Below, piece by piece: positions 9,741 through 18,488 of a stretch of DNA of 64,000 nucleotides. Each line of letters starts with the position of its first letter. Position 1 is the first letter of the stretch. The notes beneath the pieces were generated by a model. It did not search any database. It saw nothing but the letters and a program-made list of their open reading frames with translations, and had not been told where the DNA came from. Source of the DNA: Verrucomicrobiota bacterium (GTDB lineage: Bacteria; Verrucomicrobiota; Verrucomicrobiia; Verrucomicrobiales; Verrucomicrobiaceae); assembly GCA_025360015.1 (NCBI GenBank), contig JANYCZ010000002.1:1-64000 (forward strand), written 5' to 3'. A program made the position numbers and the translations under genes.

Positions 9741-10991
9741 TCATGGCAGAGGCGCGCCTTTGCCGCCCTTCCCCTCCCCCTGGGGCTTGTCACCCTTGGG
9801 CGCATCTCCTGGCGGCTTCTTGCCAGGAGTGATGACGTCCACCTTGGCACCGTCACGCAAACGATCAACGCCCTGCGTGATCACTTTGTCTCCGGGCTTC
9901 AACCCATCCGTGATGAGGACGCGCTCCCCCTGGGTGGGACCGGTGACGACATTGTGCAGCGTCACGGTGCTGTCATCCTCCTTCAAGACGTAGGCATAGG
10001 CGCCCTTCGCACCGCGCTGGATCGCTGTGGCCGGTGCCACGGTGGCCTTGGCCTGGACGTCCACCAGCAGCCGGGTGACGACGAACGAGTTTGGAAACAG
10101 CAGGCCGTCCGGGTTGGGCAGCTGCGCCTTCAGCTTCAAAGTGCCGGAAGTCGTGTCGATCAAATTGTCAATGCTCAGCAACTGGCCGCGGCTGAGCAGT
10201 TTGCTCATCTCCTTGTCCACTGCTTCCACCTTCACGGGATTGCCGCTCTCGAAGCGCTTGCGCACGGCAGCCACACGCTCCTGGGGAATGGAGGAGATCA
10301 GGCCGATGGGGTCCATCTGTGCGATGATGACCAGACCGTTCACATCGGTGGAGCGGATCATGTTGCCGGCATCCACCTGGCGCAAACCGACACGCCCGGT
10401 GATCGGCGCGAGGACCTTGGTGTAGTTGAGCTGGAGCTGTGCGCTGGCCACGGAGGCACGGTCAGACTCCAGCGCGGCCTCATACTGCCGCACCAGAGAT
10501 TTCTGGGTGTCCACCTGCTGTCTGGCGATGGAGTCCTGCTTCAGCAGCTCGGAATAGCGGCCCATGTCTTTATTCGCATTGGCCAGCAGCGCCTCATCCC
10601 GCGCGAGCTGCCCTTTGGCCTGATCCAAGATGACCTGAAACGGACGTGGGTCGATCTCCGCGAGCACATCCCCCTTGGTGACCATCTGCCCTTCCACAAA
10701 GCGCACCTTGTCGAGCTGCCCGTCCACACGGCTGCGCACCACCACCGTCGCCAACGGCGTGACTGTGCCTGCCAGGCTCACCCATTCTTCGAAGTCTTCC
10801 TGCTTCACCTCCGCAACTGTCACTGCAGCAGTGCCACCGCGCGCGCCCCGGCCGCCTGCGGCCGCTGCGGCTGGCGCAGGCCGGTGCATCCACAACCAAC
10901 CGCCGCCGGCAAGAACAAGGAGTATGATCACAAAGCATCCGGCGCGGCCTTTGGCTGACGGCGGATTGGGAGGAGGGCTGGTTTCGTTCAT
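9741..10991 (-). CDS. mdtA: RND efflux periplasmic adaptor, MdtA-like membrane fusion protein
   Basis: This 416-aa protein links the inner membrane pump to the outer membrane channel. It has one N-terminal membrane anchor (CFVIILLVLAGGGWLW), a biotinyl-lipoyl-like half (VTPLATVVVRSRVDGQL) that resumes after a helical hairpin (LNYTKVLAPITGRVGLRQVDAG), and a C-terminal beta-barrel/membrane-proximal domain ending in LKPGDKVITQGVDRLRDGAKV. A Gly/Lys/Pro-rich tail follows. A GTG at 11012 could add seven residues, but the ATG at 10991 is simpler. It is the first gene of the efflux operon, downstream of the map terminator. No regulator gene is adjacent. Confidence 0.9.
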   Translation of the reverse strand: MNETSPPPNPPSAKGRAGCFVIILLVLAGGGWLWMHRPAPAAAAAGGRGARGGTAAVTVAEVKQEDFEEWVSLAGTVTPLATVVVRSRVDGQLDKVRFVEGQMVTKGDVLAEIDPRPFQVILDQAKGQLARDEALLANANKDMGRYSELLKQDSIARQQVDTQKSLVRQYEAALESDRASVASAQLQLNYTKVLAPITGRVGLRQVDAGNMIRSTDVNGLVIIAQMDPIGLISSIPQERVAAVRKRFESGNPVKVEAVDKEMSKLLSRGQLLSIDNLIDTTSGTLKLKAQLPNPDGLLFPNSFVVTRLLVDVQAKATVAPATAIQRGAKGAYAYVLKEDDSTVTLHNVVTGPTQGERVLITDGLKPGDKVITQGVDRLRDGAKVDVITPGKKPPGDAPKGDKPQGEGKGGKGAPLP

Positions 10992-11099
10992 GTCTAAATT
11001 GAAATCGCGCACGCATGGACGATGGTCCTGGTTGATCGCACGCGAGATAACGATTCTGACATGGGCTTAGAAGCAGTCCAGTGGCAGAGAAGCCGAACC

Positions 11100-11130
11100 A
11101 AAAAAAAGACAGGCTATCTTTAAATGCCTG
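11100..11130 (-). terminator. Candidate intrinsic terminator after map
   Basis: On the minus strand, CAGGC and GCCTG pair across an 11-nt AT-rich loop and are followed by TC and a run of eight T. The stem is short (5 bp), but the T-run is clear. It lies 60 nt beyond the map stop and before the efflux adaptor, so it probably ends the long ribosomal/secY/map transcript. Confidence 0.5.
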
Positions 11131-11190
11131 CGCCAGCACCTGCATCAGGCCGCAAGCCTATGGGCTGTGGCGGCTACCGCGAAGCAGGCT

Positions 11191-12039
11191 TCAGCCTAGT
11201 TCGGAGACTGGTCTAGGCGTAAGATCGGCGGTGCCTTTCGGAAACATGCGGTCACGTGCGGTAAGGATCTCAGGCTCGTCTGCTGTGACGAGAACGACAT
11301 GCTCAAAGTGCGCGGATGGCTTGCGGTCCGTAGTGACGACGGTCCACTTGTCTTCAAGGATGCGCGTCTTGCCTGTGCCCATGTTGATCATGGGTTCGAT
11401 CGCGAGAGTCATGCCGGCCTTGAGACGTGGGCGGTCACCCTTTTTGCCGTAGTTGGGCACCTGCGGTTCTTCGTGCAGCTTTCTGCCGACACCGTGGCCG
11501 ACGAATTCACGCACGACGGTGTAACCATACTGGATGACGTGAGCTTCGACACTGTGGCAGAGATCGCCCAGCATCCAGCCATCGCGGGCATACTTGACGG
11601 CATTGAGGAGGGACTCTTCCGTGGCGGCGAGGAGGTGCAGCGTCTCTTTGGCCACATTGCCAACCGGCACGGTCAAAGCATTGTCACCGACCCAGCCGTC
11701 ATAATAAACACCGACGTCGATTTTGACGATGTCGCCGTCTTGAATGACGCGCAGGCCGCCGATGCCATGCACGACCTCTTCATTGATGGAGATGCAGATA
11801 TTCCCCGGAAACTTGCGATAGCCTAGAAAGGCGCTGGTGGCCCCGCAGGCTTTCATTTCAGCAGCGGCATAACGGTCCACCTCGGCAGTGGTCACACCCA
11901 CGTGAACCTGGGAGGCGGCTTTGATCAGGACATCCCGTGCCACCTGGCAGGCTCTGCGGATGCCCTGCTGCTGCGCGCCGTGGCGGATGGGGATGTTCCC
12001 CGATTTTACAAAAGCCATGACGCGCTGGATGAAGCTCAC
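11191..12039 (-). CDS. map: Methionine aminopeptidase, type I
   Basis: This enzyme removes the initiator methionine from nascent proteins. All five metal ligands of the pita-bread fold are present: Asp108 and Asp119 (DVGVYYDGWVGDNA), His182 (GHGVG), Glu215 (AIEPMI) and Glu246 (HFEHVVLVT), plus the substrate-contacting His91. The 282-aa length is slightly above the 250-265 aa usual for type I. Its ATG overlaps the secY stop by 4 nt. In many bacteria adk lies between secY and map; here it is absent, and infA and rpmJ do not follow. Confidence 0.96.
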   Translation of the reverse strand: MSFIQRVMAFVKSGNIPIRHGAQQQGIRRACQVARDVLIKAASQVHVGVTTAEVDRYAAAEMKACGATSAFLGYRKFPGNICISINEEVVHGIGGLRVIQDGDIVKIDVGVYYDGWVGDNALTVPVGNVAKETLHLLAATEESLLNAVKYARDGWMLGDLCHSVEAHVIQYGYTVVREFVGHGVGRKLHEEPQVPNYGKKGDRPRLKAGMTLAIEPMINMGTGKTRILEDKWTVVTTDRKPSAHFEHVVLVTADEPEILTARDRMFPKGTADLTPRPVSELG

Positions 12040-13538
12040 TTAATAGCCAGTTTATACACGACTCCAATCAAGACCATGATGGAGAGGGCGACCCACAGCC
12101 ACACCACGGTGGTGGAGTCCACGGCACGGGCACCTTGCTGGATGCGGTCCACGCGGCCACGGATGCGGCCCTTCTTGAGGAAGCCGTCATAGTGGCTCTG
12201 CAGGAGATGGGTTTCGACCTGGCGCATGACATCAAGCACCACGCCGACGAGGATCAGCAGGCTGGTGCCGCCGAAGAACTGCGCAGCAGAGCTGGAGATC
12301 TTCAGGGTGCTGCTGACGATGCCGGGCATCACATACAGGCCGGTGAGGAAGATGGCCCCAGCAAAGGTGAGGCGGCTCATGGTGAAATCGAGGAAGTCAG
12401 CCGTGGGCTTGCCTGGACGAATGCCCGGGACGTAGCCGCCGCTCTTTTTGAGGTCTTCCGAAATCTGCGTGGGCTGGAACATGGTGGCGACCCAGAAGTA
12501 GCTGAAGAAGAAAATCAGAAGCGAAGAAGCCACGTAGTAAACCCAGCCGCTGCTGATGAAGAGCGCCATGCGCTGGATCCAGTTCACATCTTTGAAGAGC
12601 GAAGCCAGAATGGTGGAAGGGAAAAGCAGGATGGCCTGGGCGAAGATGATCGGCATGACGCCGGAATAGTTGATCTTCAGCGGCAGATACTGGGTCTGGC
12701 CGCCATAGACCTTGCGGCCGACCACGCGCTTGGCGTAGGTGATGGCGATTCGCCGTGTCGCCTGGGTCAGGGCAATGACCCCGGCAATGACGAGGATCAT
12801 GAAGCCCATGAGCAGGACGAGGGTGAAGGCGCTGGCGGGGCTGGCCTTGACGCTGCTGATAAAGGTCTGCCAGACCTGGATGAGGGCCCCGGGAAGATCC
12901 GAAACGATGTTCACGCAAATGAGGATGGAGACGCCGTTGCCGATGCCCCGGTCCGTGATCTGCTCACCCAGCCACATCATGAGCATGGTGCCCGCAGTGA
13001 TGGTGATGACACTGGTGAAAACGAAGCCGATGCCGTAGTTGGGCACCAGGGGTCTGCCGCCTAACTTATCAATGGCTTCCTGCAAACCGGCCATGAGGTA
13101 GTTCTGCGCGGGATCGTGGAGCGACTGGGCGAGGAGCGTGGCCTGAAAGACGCAGAGCACAATGGTGGCAATACGGGTGTATTGCGTGATCTTCTGGCGG
13201 CCGCCTTCTTCACGGGCCAGCTTGCTGAGCGGAGGCCAGACGGCGGTGAGCAGCTGCAGCATGATGCTGGCGCTGATGTAAGGCATGATGCCCAGGGCGA
13301 AAATGGCGCAGTTTTGCAGGCCACCACCGCTGAAGATGTTGAGGAGCGCGGCCACCTGGGCGGCACCGGAAGCACTGTCTCCCGCCTTGTTTTCAATCCA
13401 GGCATTCAGCACGGTCGGGTCAACACCCGGGAGGGTGATGGACGTGCCAATACGGACGATGACAATCATCGCCAGGGTGAAAAGAATGCGCGAGCGAAGT
13501 TCGGGGACTTTGAAGCTGTTGGCGAAAGCAGAGATCAT
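12036..13538 (-). CDS. secY: Preprotein translocase subunit SecY
   Basis: This is the channel-forming subunit of the SecYEG translocon in the inner membrane, with about ten predicted transmembrane helices over 500 aa. Recognisable family segments include FALGIMPYISASIMLQLL, EEGGRQKITQYTR, GIGNGVSILI, and the C-terminal FLTGLYVMPGI region. It is longer than E. coli SecY (443 aa), mainly through loop insertions such as the segment after GVDPTVLNAW. It is the penultimate gene of the ribosomal operon, coupled to map and following rplO by 95 nt. Confidence 0.97.
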   Translation of the reverse strand: MISAFANSFKVPELRSRILFTLAMIVIVRIGTSITLPGVDPTVLNAWIENKAGDSASGAAQVAALLNIFSGGGLQNCAIFALGIMPYISASIMLQLLTAVWPPLSKLAREEGGRQKITQYTRIATIVLCVFQATLLAQSLHDPAQNYLMAGLQEAIDKLGGRPLVPNYGIGFVFTSVITITAGTMLMMWLGEQITDRGIGNGVSILICVNIVSDLPGALIQVWQTFISSVKASPASAFTLVLLMGFMILVIAGVIALTQATRRIAITYAKRVVGRKVYGGQTQYLPLKINYSGVMPIIFAQAILLFPSTILASLFKDVNWIQRMALFISSGWVYYVASSLLIFFFSYFWVATMFQPTQISEDLKKSGGYVPGIRPGKPTADFLDFTMSRLTFAGAIFLTGLYVMPGIVSSTLKISSSAAQFFGGTSLLILVGVVLDVMRQVETHLLQSHYDGFLKKGRIRGRVDRIQQGARAVDSTTVVWLWVALSIMVLIGVVYKLAIK

Positions 13539-13633
13539 GAGAGAGAGGCTCTAAGCGAAGATGGGCCTGCTTCCTGACAGCATGCGCTGCGCGGAGACCG
13601 GCCCATCAAAGAGGTTGGTTGGGTCAGAAAAAA

Positions 13634-14077
13634 TCAGGCAGCGATGGAGCCGCCGGCTTTTTCGATCTTTTCACGGGCCGTGGCGCTGACTTTCGCGCCC
13701 TCGATGGTGAGCTTGCGGGCAAGGTCACCAGTGCCGAGAATCTTGATGAAGTCACAGTTGCGGCTGACGAGCCCGATTTCACGCAGTGCTGCTTCATTGA
13801 TGACAGCGCCATCCTGGAAAGCTTCGTTGAGCTCACCGACGTTCACGACTTCGAAGACGTCTTTGAACTGCTTGTTATTGAAGCCCTTCTTTGGCAGACG
13901 GCGATGCATTGGCATCTGACCACCTTCAAAGCCGGGGCGGATGCCGCGGCCTGCGCGGGCCATCTGACCTTTGTTGCCTTTGCCGGAGGTTTTACCGTGA
14001 CCGGAGCTTTCGCCACAGCCGATGCGCTTGCGGCGCTTCTTGGCACCGGGGCGGGGTTTGACGTCTTGGAGTTGCAT
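13634..14077 (-). CDS. rplO: 50S ribosomal protein L15
   Basis: L15 is a late-assembly protein of the large subunit that binds 23S rRNA. At 147 aa it has the usual length. The N-terminal RNA-binding region is glycine-rich and basic (KRIGCGESSGHGKTSGKGNKGQ), and the body ends in a domain that includes VSATAREKIEKAGGS. It starts only 29 nt after the rpsE stop, leaving no room for rpmD (L30), which usually lies between these genes. Confidence 0.97.
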   Translation of the reverse strand: MQLQDVKPRPGAKKRRKRIGCGESSGHGKTSGKGNKGQMARAGRGIRPGFEGGQMPMHRRLPKKGFNNKQFKDVFEVVNVGELNEAFQDGAVINEAALREIGLVSRNCDFIKILGTGDLARKLTIEGAKVSATAREKIEKAGGSIAA

Positions 14078-14106
14078 GAAAATTAAAGAGGTAAAAAGGG
14101 ATTCAA

Positions 14107-14706
14107 TCAGAGGGCCTTGCGCTCTTTGATCTCCTTGCCGCGTGCGCGGAGGATCTCATCGGCTGGACGCAGGGCGGTAAGGGCGGCAAGCGTGGCGCGG
14201 ACGACGTTGGCGTGGTTGCTGGAACCCAGCGACTTGCCGATGACGTCTTTGACACCTGCAGCTTCAAGCACGGCGCGGGCGCCGCCACCGGCGATGATGC
14301 CGGTACCTGGCGTTGCAGGCTTGAGGAGGATGTGACCACCACCATGGGATCCCGTCACTTCATGCGGGATGGTGCTGTCCTTGAGGCAGATGGCGAACAT
14401 GTTCTTGCGGGAAGCTTCCGTCGCCTTCTTGATGGCGTCGGAGACTTCGTTGGCCTTGCCAAAACCGCAGCCCACTTTGCCCTTGGCATCGCCGGAAACG
14501 ACGAGTGCGCTGAAGCTGAAGCGACGACCACCTTTGACCACCTTGGCGCATCGGTTGATGTGAACGACTTTTTCGACGCCTTCGGTCTCGCGCGGACCAC
14601 GATCATCACGACCACGGAAACCACCGTAGGCAGGAGATGGGGCAGGCGCTGGAGCCTCCGCTGGAGCGGGGACTGGGGGATCGATAACTACTGTTTCTTC
14701 GGCCAT
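14107..14706 (-). CDS. rpsE: 30S ribosomal protein S5, with Pro/Ala-rich N-terminal extension
   Basis: S5 sits near the decoding site and the mRNA entry channel. The core starts near residue 45 ([20 protein letters not shown]) and contains [13 protein letters not shown] and the second-domain motif [18 protein letters not shown]. The first ~40 residues form an acidic, Pro/Ala-rich then Gly/Arg-rich tail that most S5 proteins lack. Proteins in this operon repeatedly carry such low-complexity extensions. Confidence 0.97.
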   Translation of the reverse strand: MAEETVVIDPPVPAPAEAPAPAPSPAYGGFRGRDDRGPRETEGVEKVVHINRCAKVVKGGRRFSFSALVVSGDAKGKVGCGFGKANEVSDAIKKATEASRKNMFAICLKDSTIPHEVTGSHGGGHILLKPATPGTGIIAGGGARAVLEAAGVKDVIGKSLGSSNHANVVRATLAALTALRPADEILRARGKEIKERKAL

Positions 14707-14726
14707 AAAATGTGCGTGAGGCGGTT

Positions 14727-15083
14727 TTAGAATTTAAGACCCTTTTCACGGGCGGCATCTGCAAGGGCTTTGACCTTGCCGTGATAAATGAAACCGGCGC
14801 GGTCAAAAACCACTTCGGTGATGTTTTTTGCCATCGCACGCTCCGCAAGGAGGGTGCCGATCTTGGTGGCGGTTTCGACGTTGGCCTTGGCAGCGCCGTA
14901 GCCTTTTTCCTTGGTGGAAGCCGAAACGATCGTCTTGCCGGCGGCATCGTCGATGACCTGGGCGTAAACGTTGGTGTTCGAGAAGTACACTGCGAGGCGG
15001 GGACGCTCGGCTGTGCCGCTGAGCTTGCGGCGGATGCGCTTGTGGATGCGAGCGCGGATTTCTTTGCGATTGGTAAGAGCCAT
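14727..15083 (-). CDS. rplR: 50S ribosomal protein L18
   Basis: L18 binds 5S rRNA in the central protuberance of the large subunit. The 118-aa protein has a basic N-terminus ([18 protein letters not shown]), the conserved [20 protein letters not shown] segment and the C-terminal [26 protein letters not shown]. It lies 20 nt after rpsE in coordinates and directly downstream of rplF in transcription. Confidence 0.97.
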   Translation of the reverse strand: MALTNRKEIRARIHKRIRRKLSGTAERPRLAVYFSNTNVYAQVIDDAAGKTIVSASTKEKGYGAAKANVETATKIGTLLAERAMAKNITEVVFDRAGFIYHGKVKALADAAREKGLKF

Positions 15084-15101
15084 GATGAGTATCTCCGGAG
15101 A

Positions 15102-15641
15102 TTATTTAACGGACTTGCCGGCCTTGCGGCGGATGTGTTCACCCACATAACGAACGCCCTTGGCCTTGTAAGGCTCTGGCGGATAGTAAGCGCGGATGTC
15201 AGCAGCGAGCTGGCCGACGACCTGCTTGTCGATGCCTTCGATGGCGATCTTGGTGTTTTCGGTCACGGTCACCTTCACTCCCTGGGGAATGGGGTGGAGA
15301 CGGTCATGGGACTGGCCAAGCTGAAGGTCGATGTTGGAACCTTTGACCGAAGCACGGAAACCCACGCCGTGGATTTCGAGATTGCGGGTGTAGCCCTGGC
15401 TGACGCCGATGAGCATGTTCGTGATCAGACGCTGGGAGGTGCCGTGGAGGGCGCGCACTTTGCGATCTTCAGAATCGCGGGTGACATTGATGGTAGTGGA
15501 GTCGGATGCGACTGCAATGCCGAGGGGGAGCGTCCAGCCGAGTTCACCCTTGGGGCCTTTGACCTGCACGGAGCGGTCAGAGCCCACCTTGATGGTGACT
15601 TTGTCTGGAATGGAAATGATTTGTTTGCCTACGCGTGACAT
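15102..15641 (-). CDS. rplF: 50S ribosomal protein L6
   Basis: L6 binds domain VI of 23S rRNA near the factor-binding site. The family N-terminus MSRVGKQIISIPDKV fixes the start near 15641, although the reading frame is open further upstream with a GTG at 15719; that 26-residue extension overlaps rpsH and is not L6-like. The resulting 179-aa protein ends with the usual PPEPYKAKGVRYVGEHIRRKAGKSVK. It lies between rpsH and rplR as in most spc operons. Confidence 0.95.
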   Translation of the reverse strand: MSRVGKQIISIPDKVTIKVGSDRSVQVKGPKGELGWTLPLGIAVASDSTTINVTRDSEDRKVRALHGTSQRLITNMLIGVSQGYTRNLEIHGVGFRASVKGSNIDLQLGQSHDRLHPIPQGVKVTVTENTKIAIEGIDKQVVGQLAADIRAYYPPEPYKAKGVRYVGEHIRRKAGKSVK

Positions 15642-15663
15642 GAGGTTTGTGACGGGTTGGGGG

Positions 15664-16053
15664 TTACCAGACAGTGGCGAGGAGTTCACCGCCGACTTTG
15701 GCCTTGCGGGCCTTGGCACCGGTCATGATGCCACGGGGGGTGGAGAGGATGGAAATGCCCAGGCCGCCAAGGACGCGGGGGATTTCGGTGCTGCCGACAT
15801 ACTTGCGCAGACCAGGCTTGCTGACGCGGTCGATCTTGCGGATGACGGCGGTCTTGTCCTGATACTTGAGCTTGAGCTTGAGGCGGGGATGCGTGGCATT
15901 GGTGTCCACTTCGTAGCCCCAGATGTAGCCTTCTTCCTGCAGAATGCGGGAGAGTTCGGCCTTCATCTTGGAGAAAGGAATGAGCACCTGCTCCTGCTGC
16001 GCGGAGCAGGCATTGCGGATGCGGGTGAGGAAATCTGAAATCGGGTCGGTCAT
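15664..16053 (-). CDS. rpsH: 30S ribosomal protein S8
   Basis: S8 is a primary 16S rRNA-binding protein and, in E. coli, the translational repressor of the spc operon. The 129-aa protein starts MTDPISDFLTRIRNAC and ends with the RNA-binding STPRGIMTGAKARKAKVGGELLATVW. It follows rplE after 27 nt. The gene for S14 (rpsN), which normally lies between rplE and rpsH, is missing, and the gap is too short to hold even the zinc-binding short form. Confidence 0.97.
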   Translation of the reverse strand: MTDPISDFLTRIRNACSAQQEQVLIPFSKMKAELSRILQEEGYIWGYEVDTNATHPRLKLKLKYQDKTAVIRKIDRVSKPGLRKYVGSTEIPRVLGGLGISILSTPRGIMTGAKARKAKVGGELLATVW

Positions 16054-16080
16054 GACGCTGAGGGTGTCCGGGTGTTGGGG

Positions 16081-16668
16081 TTATGCGGCAGCGGCTTCAG
16101 TGCCATCTTCCTTCTTCGGCTGTGCAACGCGGGTGCGGAATGGCATGCCCAGGGTGCGCAGCATTTCACGGGCGTGGTCATCATTGTTCGTGCTGGTGAC
16201 GAAGGTGATGTCGAAACCAAGCTGGCGCTTGATTTTGTCGAGTTCGATTTCCGGGAAGATCGACTGCTCAGCAACGCCGAGGGTGTAGTTGCCACGACCG
16301 TCAAAGGCACGGGGGGCGACACCACGGAAGTCACGGATACGAGGGATGGCGGTGCGCACCAGGCGCATCATGAAGTCATACATCTTGGCACCGCGGAGGG
16401 TCACCTTGACGCCGACGTTTTCACCTTCACGAAGCTTGAAGTTGGCGATGGCCTTCTTGCTCTTGGTGATGATGGGCTTCTGGCCGGTGATGAGAGTGAC
16501 TTCATTCACGGCGTCTTCGATCGCCTGCTTGCGCTCTGCCTGACTGCCGATGGCGCAGTTCACGACGATTTTCTTGAGCTGCGGGACCTGATGGATGTTG
16601 GCAAGACCGAGCTGTGTCTTCAGCTCAGTGCGTTTTTCTTTGTAGAGGGTCTGTAGGGTATGTTCCAT
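16081..16668 (-). CDS. rplE: 50S ribosomal protein L5
   Basis: L5 binds 5S rRNA and contacts the P-site tRNA. The 195-aa protein has the family segments PQLKKIVVNCAIGSQ, GQKPIITKSKKAIANFKLREGENVGVKVTLRG and the domain FRGVAPRAFDGRGNYTLGVAEQSIFPEI. A short Lys/Glu/Ala tail extends beyond the usual C-terminus. It follows rplX in the operon. Confidence 0.97.
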   Translation of the reverse strand: MEHTLQTLYKEKRTELKTQLGLANIHQVPQLKKIVVNCAIGSQAERKQAIEDAVNEVTLITGQKPIITKSKKAIANFKLREGENVGVKVTLRGAKMYDFMMRLVRTAIPRIRDFRGVAPRAFDGRGNYTLGVAEQSIFPEIELDKIKRQLGFDITFVTSTNNDDHAREMLRTLGMPFRTRVAQPKKEDGTEAAAA

Positions 16669-16758
16669 GATTCAGTTTGGCTGTGCCGCCTTTCCCTCGA
16701 TGATCGCACCGTGCGGAGCGACGATGACGAGGGGGGAGGCAAAATGGGGGGCGTTGAC

Positions 16759-17043
16759 TTAGGCCTTGGCCTTCTTCTTCGCAACTTTCTTTTTCGCTTC
16801 TTTCGCGGGCGCTTCGACGCGCTTCACGTTGGAAATGTGGATGGGGGCTTCCTGCTCCTGGAAACCGCCGGCTTGATTCTGCTGGGTGGGCTTGATCGCT
16901 TTCTTGATCATGCGCACGCCTTCGACGAGCACGCGATTTTTGCCTGTCTGCACTGCCAGGACGATGCCCTGGGCGCCTTTGGCGGCTCCGGAAATGACGA
17001 CGACATTGTCGCCTTTTTTAACGTGGGTCTTTGTACGGCTCAT
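16759..17043 (-). CDS. rplX: 50S ribosomal protein L24
   Basis: L24 is an assembly-initiating protein of the large subunit. It contains a KOW motif ([23 protein letters not shown]) and the conserved [17 protein letters not shown]. The 94-aa protein ends in a Lys/Ala-rich basic tail (about 17 residues) instead of the usual C-terminal CLR motif, and so resembles other tail-modified proteins of this operon. It begins 4 nt after the rplN stop. Confidence 0.96.
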   Translation of the reverse strand: MSRTKTHVKKGDNVVVISGAAKGAQGIVLAVQTGKNRVLVEGVRMIKKAIKPTQQNQAGGFQEQEAPIHISNVKRVEAPAKEAKKKVAKKKAKA

Positions 17044-17047
17044 GGAA

Positions 17048-17416
17048 TTACAGCACTTCAGGTGCGAGGGAAACGATCTTCATGAAGTTTTTGTCGCGCA
17101 GTTCACGGGCCACTGGGCCGAAGATGCGGGTGCCACGCGGGTTGTTGTCTTTGTCGATGATGACCATCGCATTGCGGTCAAAGCGCAGGATCGAACCATC
17201 CACACGACGAATCGGGTGTGAGGTGCGGACGATCACGGCGCGGACGACTTCACCTTTTTTCACGGCGGCGGTCGGGGTGGACTCGCGAACGTGGGCGGTG
17301 ATGATGTCGCCAACGTAGGCGAAGCGGGTGTTTTTCTTGCCGAGCACGCCGATCATCGTGGCCAGTCGGGCACCGGTGTTGTCAGCCACCGGGATTGAGG
17401 ACTCCATTTGCAACAT
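17048..17416 (-). CDS. rplN: 50S ribosomal protein L14
   Basis: L14 lies at the subunit interface, forms inter-subunit bridges and is the docking site of the silencing factor RsfS, which is also encoded in this window at 47.4 kb. The 122-aa protein is canonical: [22 protein letters not shown] at the N-terminus and [33 protein letters not shown] at the C-terminus. Confidence 0.98.
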   Translation of the reverse strand: MLQMESSIPVADNTGARLATMIGVLGKKNTRFAYVGDIITAHVRESTPTAAVKKGEVVRAVIVRTSHPIRRVDGSILRFDRNAMVIIDKDNNPRGTRIFGPVARELRDKNFMKIVSLAPEVL

Positions 17417-17459
17417 AAGCTGTTTCTCCTGGTCAGGTTAGGGGGTTCAAAAAATACGA

Positions 17460-17744
17460 CTAGTGCTTCTGCACTTCGATCAGTTCCCAGCGCTTCAGCT
17501 TGGAGAGCGGGCGGGTTTCGGCGATGAGCACCTTGTCACCTTCTTTGGCCACGCTGTTTTCGTCGTGGGCATAGAACTTGGAGGTTTTGCGCACAATCTT
17601 CTTGAAGATTGGATGCGGAACGCGGCGTTCGACTTTGACGACGATGGTCTTCGTCATTTTGTCGGACACTACGGTGCCGACGCGCGTCTTGCGTACGACT
17701 GGTTTTTCGGTGGCTGCAGGGGCTGCTGCGGTGGGCTCGCTCAT
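17460..17744 (-). CDS. rpsQ: 30S ribosomal protein S17
   Basis: S17 is a primary 16S rRNA-binding protein with an OB fold. The core begins near residue 18 ([34 protein letters not shown]) and ends [14 protein letters not shown]. The first ~17 residues are a Pro/Ala/Thr-rich extension. It lies between rpmC and rplN, in the normal order. Confidence 0.97.
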   Translation of the reverse strand: MSEPTAAAPAATEKPVVRKTRVGTVVSDKMTKTIVVKVERRVPHPIFKKIVRKTSKFYAHDENSVAKEGDKVLIAETRPLSKLKRWELIEVQKH

Positions 17745-17779
17745 GATATTAAAAATGCTTCAGGGGGGTGGTAACCGGA

Positions 17780-17998
17780 TCAGGCGGCCTTCTTGGCGGC
17801 CGCAGCGCGGGTGCGCTCGGTGATGATGGTTTCGATCCGGGCGATCTCGCGGCGGATGTGGGTCAGACGGGCTGGGTTTTCGAGCTGACCGCCACCTGCG
17901 CTCTGCTGCACGCGCAGATTCAGCGCTTCCTGCTTCAGTTCGCGACGGCGTGTGGAGAGTTCTTCCACAGTCGATTCACGGAGTTCTTTGATCTTCAT
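17780..17998 (-). CDS. rpmC: 50S ribosomal protein L29
   Basis: L29 is a small two-helix protein near the polypeptide exit tunnel that helps dock SRP and trigger factor. The 72-aa protein starts MKIKELRESTVEELSTRRREL and contains the conserved RLTHIRREIARIETIITER helix, with an Ala/Lys-rich tail. It follows rplP by 24 nt. Confidence 0.97.
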   Translation of the reverse strand: MKIKELRESTVEELSTRRRELKQEALNLRVQQSAGGGQLENPARLTHIRREIARIETIITERTRAAAAKKAA

Positions 17999-18022
17999 AA
18001 TTCAGTTCGCGGTTCGCGTTAT

Positions 18023-18445
18023 TTATTTGTGCAGGCTTTCGCGGCTGACGAAGCGGCAGCGGAGGCCAAGCTTCGTGGCGGCAAGACGGCAGGCTTCACG
18101 TGCGGTGGCTTCATTCACGCCGGAGATTTCAAAGAGCATGTGGCCTGGAAGGACCACTGCAACCCAGAACTCTGGTGCGCCTTTGCCCTTGCCCATTCGG
18201 ACTTCCGGTGGACGCTGGGTGACTGGCTTGTGAGGGAAGATACGGCAGAAAACTTTGCCCTTGCGCTTCAGGTAGCGGGTGATGGCGACGCGGCAGGCTT
18301 CGATGTGGATGTTTTTGATCCAGCCACGCTCAAGAGTCTGGAGACCGAAGTCACCAAAGTCCAGTTTGTTGCCGCTGGTGGCATTGCCGCCGCGGTTGCC
18401 GCGCTGCGATTTGCGATATTTTACTCTGCTTGGAAGAAGGGCCAT
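18023..18445 (-). CDS. rplP: 50S ribosomal protein L16
   Basis: L16 organises the tRNA-binding A site of the large subunit. The 140-aa protein begins [26 protein letters not shown], continues with [14 protein letters not shown] and contains [27 protein letters not shown], the stretch that holds the conserved Arg hydroxylated by YcfD-type oxygenases in some bacteria. Length and order are standard. Confidence 0.98.
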   Translation of the reverse strand: MALLPSRVKYRKSQRGNRGGNATSGNKLDFGDFGLQTLERGWIKNIHIEACRVAITRYLKRKGKVFCRIFPHKPVTQRPPEVRMGKGKGAPEFWVAVVLPGHMLFEISGVNEATAREACRLAATKLGLRCRFVSRESLHK

Positions 18446-18488
18446 ACGTCTAGGTCCGGTAGAAAGGGGTTAGTTAGAAAAGGAGCAG

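Noticed and set aside
15642..15719. 26-residue N-terminal extension of L6
   Set aside because: It overlaps rpsH and does not match the L6 family, whose N-terminus begins at MSRVGKQ.
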